64,000 nucleotides of DNA from Dysidea avara (Eukaryota; Porifera; Demospongiae; Dictyoceratida; Dysideidae): assembly GCF_963678975.1 (NCBI RefSeq), contig NC_089275.1, positions 36,308,819 through 36,372,818 on the forward strand. The letters run 5' to 3'. A program made the position numbers and the translations under genes. The notes below the pieces were generated by a model that was given only the letters and a program-made list of their open reading frames with translations, ran no database searches and was not told the origin of the DNA. This document shows, one piece after another, positions 12,066-24,000 of the stretch. How positions within the stretch are numbered: the stretch's first letter is position 1; every line of letters starts with the position of its first letter.

Positions 12066-12538
12066 GGCATAATTTTTAGACCAAAAGTCATTGTCACGAT
12101 CACGTGAAGTAAAAGCCATACTGTTTTAATCCATCATGATGGTAATTATGAACAAATGGATCAGTCAGTCCAACACTAACAAATCCTGATATGGTCAGTC
12201 GATACTGGTCTTCAACTGCTTTAACTGCAAAGTGTTTGTAGTAAAGATAAGGTCTTGTTCCATTGGATAACTGATAGTCTATTCATAGCTCCCAATTTGC
12301 ATGATTTGTCAGACAATTAATAGATCTTAATCCAAGCCATAATTCTCCATCAAGGCTACCAAATCCATCTTCATATTCTACCCAATCTCTGTTGAAAAAA
12401 TCAACACTTCCATCTTTTCTCCTTCAATGATAGTCCACCCTCCTCCTCCTTAGGTAGAGTCACAGTATACTCTAGTATTGCAGTCATTAATTCCGCAAAA
12501 GTTACCAAATACCGATAGCGTAAATTCCTGAATTCTAG
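12066..12538 (-). pseudogene. FReD copy 3, truncated and frameshifted
   Basis: The minus strand carries a recognisable FReD middle: NFCG, then YCDST with a stop, GGGGWTII, a one-base deletion just after that motif, then GSLDGELWLGLRSINCLTN. A further stop (TGA replaces the Arg codon in WELRIDYQL) and a final DRDNDFWSKN follow. The signal peptide end and the NCA...WWY...KIRP end are both missing. On the 3' side it stops at an LRR-like fragment (from 12012 downward), so an insertion or recombination probably removed the end. It is dead by several independent lesions. Confidence 0.85.
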
Positions 12539-12956
12539 AGCTCCTGGTGCAAAGGTCCTCTGCAAAGGTCGGATGACCCTTTGACTTTTTTGGAAAACCA
12601 CACCCTTTTTCACAGTTTAGCTGATTTGGAATAGATATAGCTATTCAGATAAAGCTTGGATAATGGCTACCTCTATAGTATTCCACTGTTGGATTAATCA
12701 TCCAGTAGATATCATTGCAGCCATTTCTTGGCCACCAACTTTTGATTTCACAACATTTTTCATACTGACCTTTATGATAAAACAGGCAAGTACTAATTCA
12801 AATGTCTATTGCTTTTAATATCAGTGTAGCTTTAACTTGTATAAAAGTGGTCACATGATCAACAATCCCACAGCAGTTATATTGGATGTGCTCGTGCATG
12901 CTATGATAACACAAGACATAGAAGTCTTGATTGAGGTAGTTTTATTAAATGCTATC

Positions 12957-13145
12957 CCACTAGGGACCTGTGAGAAGGCTAAAGCCTGCGAGTTCAGGGA
13001 GTCTGAAACATGTAACTGAAACGTGGAGGAATGCAGAAAAAATCCCAGACCCAGCGGTGACTTGATCCCCAGCAACATGCAGCCTAGGCAAGCGCCAGAT
13101 GAGCCACAGCAACCAGGATCTGTGATCTTCTCTGCATTCAACCGC
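12957..13145 (-). repeat. tRNA-derived SINE-like element
   Basis: On the minus strand at 13110-13051, GTGGCTCATCTGGCGC resembles a pol III A box. About 40 bases on, GGGGATCAAGTCACC resembles a B box (GGTTCRANNCC with mismatches), and the interval is that of a tRNA. The adjoining CTGTGAGAAGGCTAAAGCC block recurs at 3550-3630. A real tRNA is unlikely because the stems are poorly formed. Confidence 0.45.
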
Positions 13146-14788
13146 AATGATTTTTAATATACTGTCCAATGCTGACAATACAGTTATAATGGGATTTTTT
13201 ATCATGTGAACATGCACTCTTTGGATAATACATGTGCTAAAATTATTTGCTGATATTGAATGCTATAAATAATTCTGAAGTAGTAGTTGTTTACTCTACC
13301 TTACAGGTCAGTCTATGTGAAAATCAGCAGATACAGCAAAATAAGCATCTTCCAATATTTTGAGTGGAAATCCTACAGTGCTAGTGATTTGCACACTATT
13401 GGTTTACGCATGCTACTTATAGCTGCACATTCTAGTTTGTACACAGGTATTATATAGCTACTGTATACACAATGGGCCCTAACTACCTGGGCTCCCTAAT
13501 TTCTCTTGATAGCTCTGATGCTATTCCCTTTACCAGTGCTAGAGAATAATGCAGGATTTCACTTAGTTAAGGTAACTCACATGTAATGTTTTTGTTTATA
13601 ATGAAATTTAGGAAAAATTATTACAAATTCAAACTTGCAAAGTTAAATTAGTAGAAATTCCTGTCAAGGACATGCCCCTAGAGAAATCACAAATTATACT
13701 AGCTCTAGCTACTAGTTGTAGCTATCAACTTTTCTTAGTCCCTTATAGATTCCTCTAGCTTAATTAGCACACACACACCCCTTGTAAAATCTGAGATCCA
13801 TGCATGGCCACCCTTGATGTTAATCTTGTGAATGAAAGTAAAAACATTGAATGGAGGTAATTAAATTTATACAATTTTGTATTTATGCACTTGCACTTGA
13901 ATGCATACCAAGAGACACTGATATATAAGAACCATGTATAGGCTCACACATGGATTACTGTATATGGCTCACTATTTGTTACAGTCAAGTTATGCATATG
14001 AATTATGCCAATAGTACATCACATAATTATATAGGAGTGCAGTTAATCCCAATTCACATTGGTTTGTTCCTACAATTTCATACAATAATTATCAGCCATC
14101 TTGTACCTTTTAAAGATCCAAGAATGTGCATAGCACCAAATTGTAAGCATTATCTCCAACGTCACAGTGGTGGATGGGGAGGGGGGGGGATGAATGTGCC
14201 CCCCCCCCCATTCTTTTCATACAAGATTGAGATACTCTAATATAGTGTCAACCGCTCTAATAAAGCAGTCACAGTGTTCATGGGGTAGTGTAAAGCTATA
14301 AATAGGATTTCATTTTACAAACGTGATATAATATATATTTGGTAAAGGATAGCTTTTATTGTTATGGCCTTTATTTTTTTGCTCTTCAACTTATCAACAA
14401 TGTGCCCCCCTCTTTTGGATCTGCTCCTGTGTCATTCTTAGGTTATGATGATTCCTTTTGATAATAAACATCAGGAGCTGACATAATTAAAAATTTTATA
14501 AACTTTAAAGTACTGTACATTTAGATCAAAATAACAATTATGTAAATGTACAGTCCTGCAGCTGGATTCCCAGCTCCACCAGATCCCACATCTGTACCTA
14601 CTGTATGTACATGATAATGTTAAAAACTCTCGTTGAAAACTACAACTATGTTACTGATATTGCTTATGTAAATACAAAATGTCTAGTGGTCCTTTAGTAA
14701 CTATAGCTATCCACACTTGTAAATTCAGTAATTTTATTTGTTTAATAACACAATTATCAATAAATACATAGTAATTCATAGAACAATT
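13146..14788. other. Intergenic, low-complexity C/G runs, no gene
   Basis: There is no supported gene. At 14165-14210 a G run and a C run (GGGGAGGGGGGGG and CCCCCCCCCC) form a short GC island within AT-rich DNA. A second phrase, TGTGCCCCCCTCTTTTGGATC, lies at about 14401-14420, so this may be the remains of a repeat with G/C-rich ends. Confidence 0.35.
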
Positions 14789-14789
14789 A

Positions 14790-15410
14790 CACTGTTAAAA
14801 ATGGGGTGTTCCAGTACACGGAGTCCTATATACTCTCACACCTTTAGGGTGTATTATTGTATGCTTCTGAGGTGTTTAGTAAAATGGGTGTTCATGGAAG
14901 CACAAATGCGGTGTTAGGTTACATCCCAGGTGATAATTGTTGTGAGAATATGTGACATGACAGTAAATACTAAGTAAAAGTGAAGTTTTCTTACCTTATG
15001 GCACTTATTGCAGTTTTACATGACAAATTTTGTAAATAAGTAACTATCTAAAACCCACAATAAAAGTGATGCTTGGTGGTTAGGTTTTAAATACAAATTG
15101 AAAACCATACGTAGAGTAAGAAAACATTTCAAGTAAGTGTGTTATGTATGTGTTACAATGTTAGCTATTAATGTAGAGTTATAATGCCATATACAGACAT
15201 GCATGTTCATGCTTGATATAGGCAGGTCCTATTGCACCATAGGTGAAACTGTTGTATATAATTCATTTCTTTTAAAAACCATGAAACACCCATGGGTATT
15301 TTATTCACACCATTAAAGGGTGTAAATGAAATACCCACTGAGGGTCTTGATTGTAACGGCATTTATAACACCCTGAGGGGTGTTCATGGAAGAACCCATT
15401 TTTAACAGTG
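14790..15410. mobile_element. 621-bp TIR element, CACTGTTAAAAATGGG ends, TA target
   Basis: The element begins CACTGTTAAAAATGGG and ends with the exact complement CCCATTTTTAACAGTG. TA dinucleotides flank both ends (14788-14789 and 15411-15412), as expected of Tc1/mariner-type insertion. Internally the G-rich phrases AGGGTGTATTAT and GGGTGTAAATGAAA recur. It has no transposase and is non-autonomous. Confidence 0.75.
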
Positions 15411-15616
15411 TATGTGATATAATGTGAATACAGTACTACAGAGCTACTTGATGTACAAGTGAGATCTGCAATGTTAATGCTTGTTGCATTATATATAGGC
15501 CTAATTAGCAATCAAAAATATTATACAAGCAAAATGTGTTAAAATTATTGCTACGATCATTAAATATCAATCGACATAATAAATGGTATTTCATACAGCA
15601 CACACAGAGAATCAGT

Positions 15617-16355
15617 TTAGTGACTGCTACAGTTCAGTGGCCTTATTTTAATTTCCATAAATGGCAATGCATGCCACTCATCATGTATTGTTTGCTCAAC
15701 ATTGTAGTAGTTATGGAACTTTGCTACACCACACATTCAATACCACCACCCACCATTAAAACTGGCACAATTTTTAGATGAAAAGTCATTGTCACGATCA
15801 CATGAAGTAAAAGCCATACGGTTCAATCCATCATGATGGGAATTATGAACAAATGGATTAGTCAGTCCAACACTAACAAATTCTGATATGATCAGTCGAT
15901 ACTTGTCTTCAGCTGCTTTAACAACTGCAAAGTGTTTGTAGTGAAGATAAGATCTTGTTCCATTGGATAACTGATAGTCTATTCGTAGCTCCCAATTTTG
16001 TATGATTTGTCAGACAATTGATAGATTTTAATCCAAGCCAAAATTCTCCATCAAGGCTACCAAATCCATCTTCATATTATACCCAATCTCTGTTGAAAAA
16101 TATCAACACTCCTATCTTTTCTCCTTTCAATGATAGTCCACCCTCCTCCTCCTGAGGTAGTGTCACAGTATACTCTAGTATTGGAGTGATTAACTTCACA
16201 AAAGTTACCAATAGTGAACTCTTTACATTGTAGTTGTTGTTATTGTAGGCAAGAGAGCAACAGTTGTCAATAGGTCCACCATTTGTTTGACATTGTCCAT
16301 CAACTAACACTTTTCCTAGACTAACTAGAACTACCAGTGTTATAATAGTAGTCAT
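15617..16355 (-). pseudogene. FReD copy 4, multiply broken
   Basis: The copy keeps a good signal peptide (MTTIITLVVLVSLGKVLVDG), the NCCSLAYNNNNYNVKSS stretch and, at the far end, a KIRPLNC ending with a TAA at 15617-15619. Between them are a deletion and frameshift after NVKSS, a further frameshift after GGGGWTII, a stop where EYEDGF should begin (TATAATATG), and a TGA just after GGWWY. The promoter region is still present. It is about as diverged as copy 3 and shares with it phrases such as FVHNxHHDGLN, so copies 3 and 4 are probably sisters. Confidence 0.87.
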
Positions 16356-16442
16356 TGTAGACTAGCCAACACTGATTAACTCTAGTTCACTACTATAATA
16401 ATTGACTGTGAATTGATGAAAGTGCCTAACAGATATACTGTT

Positions 16443-16527
16443 TTTTATACCCTTCTGGGCTTCCCAAAAAGAAATGCTCCATTGTATCAACCATTAATAG
16501 TCTACATAGTCACATATCCTAATAAGG
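16443..16527 (-). promoter_or_regulatory. FReD copy 4 promoter remnant
   Basis: The minus strand has TATAAAA at 16443-16449 and an intact CArG-type CCTTATTAGG at 16518-16527. The box that should lie near 16463 is degraded to CTTTTTGGG. The pattern fits relaxation after the coding region died. Confidence 0.45.
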
Positions 16528-16599
16528 TGATTACAGTTGGTAATTTACCTGGTAGTTCTAGTTCTTGATGTGGTATTAGTATAGGCAATTAACTGCCTT

Positions 16600-17035
16600 C
16601 AATGTCAACCATGGCATTGTAATGAGATTCATCATGTGCAAGCTATAGCTACAGTACCTACATACAAATAACTGTTGACTTATGCATGTAGTTCACTATA
16701 TATTATACAGCACTTCATATATGTATATACTGTATAATGTAGAATTAGTTTAGACAGTCAACTGTATAATGTATGTACATAATACACCACATGCATAGGT
16801 CAACAATTATTTGTAAGTAGGTACGTATAAGTAGCTTGCATATGATGAAAGGCAGTAGCACTTCATATAGAACTATATATAGTGTGGTATTAGCTTATTA
16901 TAAACAGTCAATGTCAACCATGGACAGGTGTTGCAATGAGATTCGTCATGTGCAAGCTACTTACCTACACTGTACCTGCATACAAATAATTGTTGACCCA
17001 TGCATGTGGTATACTATATATGTACATATATTATA
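16600..17035. repeat. Diverged direct and inverted duplication
   Basis: A block beginning GTCAACCATGG and containing ATGAGATTCNTCATGTGCAAGC and TACAAATAA(C/T)TGTTGAC occurs at 16605-16690 and again at 16908-17010. Between them, 16785-16855 holds an inverted version (CACATGCATAGGTCAACAATTATTTGTA, then AGTAGCTTGCATATGA). The arrangement could form a hairpin and may be a degraded foldback element. Confidence 0.6.
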
Positions 17036-17039
17036 AATA

Positions 17040-18017
17040 TACCATTAGTGGTGAATGATTTTATAGTACACCTGTTGTAAATTGACTGTTGTATACAATA
17101 GACAATTAAGTATGCATGTACAATTAACACAGTATCATGGTAACAGTACATGATGGGTTGCATAAGAAATTGTGCAGTTCTGAGTATTTCTATTCTAAGC
17201 AATTTTACATTTTGTTGACACAATATACCTATACAATCACCATTTATAAATCATAAACACTTCATGAGTTGATGGCATAAATTAGCAAAACTATAATACT
17301 GTTTCAGTAAATCTGTGTGATGATTGATTTCAAATTATTAATAATAATGCATGCATGAGTGTTGTAAGGTATTTGCTCTGCACATGTTAAAACAAGTTGA
17401 GATTGTAAAATAACACGCTGATTATTTTATTCTTTAACATCATGATAAAGTCTCAGTGTGCATGGCCTGCTAAGGAACAAGCTTTACTATTTGAAACAAC
17501 AACAATAATATGACAAGCAGCCATGTCATTTTAATATCAGCTTCACATTGTTATTGTTACAAGTATAGATTGAATGAAAGAGACCACATGCATACATTGT
17601 ACACAAGCAACAAAATCCCTACTTTTGCAACACCTATTATATCCCAGCAAAATCCTTTATCGCACTGCAACTTCATTTTTAGCTAGCTTATACCTGATCT
17701 GTCAATGGAAATTCTAGAACATTCTTATAATGTGAATTTTATTAGAAATTCTCAGAAAATGCGTGCACTATCAATATATATGGTGTACCACAATTCATAA
17801 TAATCAAATAAAATAGGCAAAAGGTACAATCTTGAGTTATGTAATGGAAATCTGTTTAATATCAGTGAGTTATAACATGAAAACCAATAGCGTGTTTTGA
17901 GACTGATCTCCTTATATAGCATGATGGAGATGTGACATTTACCAGCCAATATAAAATTATACTAATTTCATGTATAAGTTACAAAATCAACTTCAAAATA
18001 TTACATAAAAGTGTCAC
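17040..18017. other. Intergenic / likely 3' UTR of collagen-VWF gene
   Basis: No gene is seen. On the minus strand an AATAAA at 17736-17741 lies about 280 bp past the acidic terminal exon of the collagen-VWF gene and could be its polyadenylation signal; another is near 17424. Confidence 0.4.
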
Positions 18018-21000
18018 TTATTCATCATCTTCTTCACTTTCCCTGTAGAAATATTAAAAACGATAGACAAAAGACAGCATAATATCTAATCAAAAACAGT
18101 TTGCTGTTTTTGATTAGATTATAATACAATACAATATTTACATATATATGTTTCAACTATACATTGATAAATTGCTGGTTACAATAATGACAATAGGACA
18201 TGAGACTGTTTTGAATATGCCACAAAAATTGGCACATACATTTCAGTCATTGACACCACTCCTTAAGAGCTTCTATTGGCTATGTATCTTACATAAATAT
18301 ATTGGTATTTTCACAAAGATGACACTTTGTGTTTAAACAGTATGTTGCACAGTATTAGCTATGTGTACTAAATGGAATTTAGATATGAATAATACATGTA
18401 GCACCCAAGTAGGTAAGAGTTCATAAAATTATACTGGATGGGACCTACAAAACTTTAATTCTTGATAGAACCAATAAATGCACACATTTGAAATGTTAAA
18501 TTTGCTACTTTGTTTTGCTACTTTGTAGCTATTGAGAACAATCTGCATGCACATTAATTTCCAGCAAATAATTATTCAAAAATGTCCAAGTAATGCCATA
18601 ACAAACAAACTGAACTTGTCACTGCTGGTAGTGAACTGCTGTGTTAATTATAAGCATTTTCCTTTTTTTATAAGCCTTTCCACACATTTTCATGAGTTAT
18701 AACAGTTGACTCCATATATTGGTTAAGCTGATTTTTGTTGCCAGATACTATATCTTCACTCATGAAAAATTCCAGGCAGTTACATGCAATGATAAAAAGT
18801 TATGAAGTTTCAAAGTTCAAAAAATTGGCCAAAATTTTACCTTCCCACAAATTCAGTCACAAATATATCTTGTACTACTATATATCACTTGACAATTCTG
18901 TAATGTATTATCACCTGTCTGGGTGACGCCGCTTAAAAACATACTGAGGAAATATTGTTCCACAGCTGTCAATGATCAAGAGGCTATAAGGCTTTCCATC
19001 CTTCTCCAAACTTGGTCCATTGTACTGATGTGTCTTCAGTGGTCGACAAAATCCTTCATGGGCTTCACACACTCCTACATCTATTTCCTACCAAGTTGAT
19101 TATGAAGGTTAAATCGTATGATAAAGCAACTATATAGTTAATATTTGCTTGTGTATGAATAATCCTTACCACTTCTTCTCTGCTAGCAACCTCTCGATAT
19201 TTCTCATAGTAACTCTTTCTGTAGCACTCCAAATAACATTGGCATTTCTCAATTACTGTAGCCACAACTATGCCATTTTCACCATTATCAACTGCAACAG
19301 TTTTCTCTTTTGTTGGAATACAGTTTATCCTATGAACTGTTTGGGGAATACAGTAAATTAATGTCATCAATAAAGCTCCTTCAATTCATATTGTACAAAT
19401 ATATACATGTTGTCAGTGTTGGGACAGTTACTTTATAACTAGTTACATATTACTTGCAACTGAACTATTTAGTTACAGTTACATATTACCCATGAAAATA
19501 ATAATATTACATATTATATTACTTTGTGTCCATAGCCTTAAGCTGTCACATGTGAAACTACCACCTTATCACGTGACATGATTGCAATGTTGGACAATGT
19601 GCAAATCTTGGTTATAAGTACGAAGCTGGTGAACAAGCTTCATTCAATAGGCTTCATTACAGTACTTCGTTGTGGCTAGGCATTATTCAGTGGATTACTA
19701 GTAACTTCGTTACTTGTAGTAATGATATTATGTAATATTAGATTCATCACAGTAACTATATCACTTAGGTAATGCGTTACATTTGTAAATATAGTAACTT
19801 GAGTTATATTACCTGTTTTTATAGCGTATTTCGTTATATTTTTACTTAGTTACCACAAAAGTAATAATATTATGTAACACATTACATAATGCATTACTCC
19901 CAACACTGCATGTTCTTTGTATTTTCATACCATACCTCCACAAGATCCCACACACTGATTAGCACCTATTGTTATTTCACTAGAGGTGTTAGCAAAATAG
20001 GTCACTTCTTTCTTGGCTACTGCACATGATGAACCTTCATTTGACAGACACTGACAAGACTCAATTATTTCTACTTCTTTTGATCCAGAAGAAAGGCGGA
20101 CAGTTTCTTTTCTTGTCTTAGTGGGAAGACAACTTCCTTGACAGTGGTTTTCACGACATTTTCCCACATCTATTATCACATCTGAAGGTGGTCCACCCAC
20201 TGAAAGACCTTAAATATATAATAAATTTAGAAGTAATAAATTTTTTACTGTATTGCTAACCTGGTCCAAGAATTTGCAAGTTTGGCATTCTATTGCAAGA
20301 GAATCCTGTAAATAATTTTCATACTGATCAGTATGTAGAATATTCATGATATTCAAACATACGTGGGCAAGCTTCCACATCAACACAAATGGAGTTACGT
20401 AGTAACACTTGACCAGGTGGACAGAAGCAGCCTTCTACACAATGTTCAATACAAACTGGTGGGTCTGCATAGTTTACACAAGTCTCAGGACAAGCTGTTC
20501 CACATTCCTGGTAAATCATTCCATTAGGGCAAGTCACAGCTATGGGAAGTATCATAGTAATCACATTATTGAGCCGATGGCCCAATGCCATGTCTATATA
20601 ATTATCTATACTTACGACAATAAAGACTCTTCCACTTGTTCAACACAATTCCTTTCTCTGCACATTGTTTGGCATAATTCTCAAGATTGTCACAATAACA
20701 TTCTTCATGTTGGCTACTGGGACATCTACAGTAGTCAAATATACAGTCATCAATGTATGGAGCAGGATCTACAACATTGTTACAAGCTGAGAAGTACATT
20801 CCTTTCAAAATGTTACAACGAGCAGCTCCCTGTTGTTGGATTGTGGCTGAACATAGGTCAGGTGGTGGACATGTGCAATTGCTCACAGTATATCTATCAA
20901 GTAACCAACTAAATCCAAATTCATTAGTATTGCTTACAACTACACCACCACGTGTTTGAAAATCATCGGTAGAATTGTCATTGTAGGTACCACAAAGGCC

Positions 21001-24000
21001 ACAAACTTGATGCTTTAAATCTTCAGATACCTTTACACTAATGTAGGATGTTCCTGTCCAGGTCACAACCACACCAGTAGTGGTCAGCAATATTACAATT
21101 GAAGTACTGCTGCGTATAATTTCTACTTCACCAATTGACAGAACAAACCCATTTCCATTATTAGGATAATGTCTACCATTGACAAACAGTTGTCCTCCTC
21201 CTGAACCACGTTTCAGTCCAATATTCAGAAAAAGATTATGCACTACAATTGTTGCTTCAGTGACACATGCAGCAGTCCTTCCACAAGGAGTGTTAACAGT
21301 TTTGATTGTAAATCTGTTTCTCGTGCAATCCTTTGCTAGTACATATTCACAAATACCTTGGAAGTGATGTCGTGTACCATCAAATGTAGTGTAATGTGGA
21401 TCACCAGAGGCAGAACAAGTTGCTCCACTGAAACATTCTGTTTTGGAACAAGACCATTCTCCATTTTGGCAAGTACACTTTGTGGTGCAATTTGGTTTGA
21501 TCTGTTCACCATGTTGGTATTGTACACCATTGTGTGTACACGTTGCTGAACTACAACATCCTCCAGTTTCAATTTTCTTAATAATTTCTTGTATCATGTT
21601 TAGATATCTTTCATATGACTCTTCAGTAATGTCACCTAAAGCAATTTCTCCTTTTTGTCCTTTTTCACCTTGTGTGCCTTTCTGTCCCTTTGCTCCATTT
21701 ACCCCAGGTGTTCCAGCATCCCCAGTGTCCCCTGGAAGTCCAACAGAACGTGGACAGTCATCTCCTCTTGGTCCACGTCTTCCCTGGAATCCAATGAGTC
21801 CTGGATCACCTATCTGTCCTTTTTCTCCTGTGCTACCAGGCTCTCCTCTTGGCAAGCAAGTTTGAAAGTAGCTTCTTCCTTGATTTCCTTTAAGCCCTGT
21901 GGGTCCTTGCTGTCCTATGCTTCCTCTATTTCCAGTGGACCCTTGTGATCCTGTTGGCCCTGTTGGCCCAGTAAAACCATGGTCTCCTGCATCACCTTTA
22001 GACCCTGGAAAGCCGGGTGAGCCAGGTGGTCCTCTAACATAGCGACAACGTGATGTCTGTCTGCGTTGAGGGCCAGTTTTACCATCTGGTAATTGAAATG
22101 GAACTTTACAAAATGCTGGTAAGGTCTGCCTAATCATCCTATCCAAATCCCTCCCTAGTCTAGATGGACTGCAGCACTCAGAAAGCCTCCTCCTTACAAT
22201 GCCAATGGTTTGTTGTAGTTTGTAAATTAATGACAGTGATGAAATTGGTTTACTATCCCCTGTTTCACCAATTTGTCCTCTTGCACCATTATAACCTTTC
22301 CTACCAGCATCTCCATCTTCACCAGTCAATCCAGGATGACCAACGTCTCCTTTTAAGCATAATCCTGATCTTCCTGGAAATCCTTTAGGTCCAATTGTCC
22401 CTGTTGCTCCTGGTATTCCATAATCCCCTGGTGCTCCATTGGCACCTTTCATTCCTATATTTTTACTACAAGGGGAGCAATCCCTAATGGTACCAGATGG
22501 TCCAGTTAATCCCTTTGCACCAGTGAAGCCAATGTCTCCTCGACTTCCAATGTTTCCTTTCGATCCGGTAGCTCCAGTAGCTCCAGGAGAACCAGTTGAG
22601 CCACGCCGTCCTTTTTGTCCCTAGTGATTAATACACAGCATAATCATGAACTTTTTTCTAAAATTTAATAGGAACATACTTTCTGTCCAGGAAAACCTAC
22701 ATCACCACTGGGACCTGGTAAAAACTAGAAAACAAGCAGCCTTAGAAATCACAGTATTAGGTACATTCATCTTACTGTTGATGGAGGTCTGATTGGTCCT
22801 GGTTTATCAGGAATGCCAGGAGGGCCAGGTACAGGGCCTGGTATACCTGGCTCTGAAGGTATAAGTTTCTATAGTGCACACATGTGACATTGGGTAATGT
22901 ATAATCACCTTGATCCCTGAACATGTCCCATAAAATGTGAGTTTACTGTATATCTTCCATACACAAAAATTCTATCCAGTTTTTGAACTTTAATACTGTG
23001 ATCAGTGTCCAAATCTTTTCATGATCAGTAACTACTGAACTTGGTTATACATTTTGAGAAACTTGATTAGTGAAGGAGTCAACAATTGCAACATTTTCCT
23101 TGCATGCTTGGACTAAAATGTGTACCTTTTTGCAGATATGGTCACAAATGCATTGTGCAAAATCTTAAATAATTTGACTAGAAAATTAGTTGAATTGTAA
23201 TGCTTATGTGACAGTTAGACTAAAGTGTCTTCACCATTCTAATTCTGCAAAGTATTGCTTGAAAAACTGGATCAGTGCGAATAGTGCGTGTAAATGTGTA
23301 AATGACTTGCTGTACACAGTTAATGGCACTCTTGTACATGGATAAAAGCTTCCCGTAATAATTTAGAGGTTGGCTGGAATTTATTTTGCAAAATGCTTTA
23401 AATCTTAATTAGCGAAACCCAAAATTTTAGATTACAGTATAAAGTTCTGCAATTGTGATAACTAACAAAGTACTTACAGGTTCCTGTCGTTTTCTTTTTG
23501 TGCCATCTGTGTATAAAAGTAAATTATTACTTGTTGGCAAAAATGCAGTTTATTTTCATCATATACCTTGACTCCTGCAACATTCCTCAATCTGTTAACA
23601 GAGAATTATTACTCAACAGTGTGTATAGACCATTGATGTATTACAAACATACCTGATTTTGCAGTTCCTTGATATGCAACCTCACAAAATATTCTTGCTG
23701 AAATGTAATTGATGAGTGATAATTTAAATAGTCATGCATTACGTAGCTGGTATACTTACCCCTCTTAATCCAACAGTGTTTCCCTTTCGTCCCTTATATC
23801 CTTTTAGGCCCTGCGAAGGTGAAAGGCCACAATCATAGATAGTAGTTAATTTTATAATTTGAATTTATATAAGTACGTACTGTAAGCTGTGGAATCGAAT
23901 ATAATTATACACAATTTAGACTGTAGACACAGCATTGTGTGCTTGCTTATATCAGTATTAAACTTGTAAAATTACTGTCACAGAAAATTCTGCTGCTGCA

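Noticed and set aside
12401-12613. 70-aa minus-strand frame
   Set aside because: It is the wrong frame through FReD copy 3 and its flank, opened by the frameshift.
20409-21948. Plus-strand frames of up to 167 aa over the collagen-VWF exon
   Set aside because: They are antisense shadows of the large minus-strand exon; the minus frame has domains, splice sites and phase agreement, the plus frames have none.
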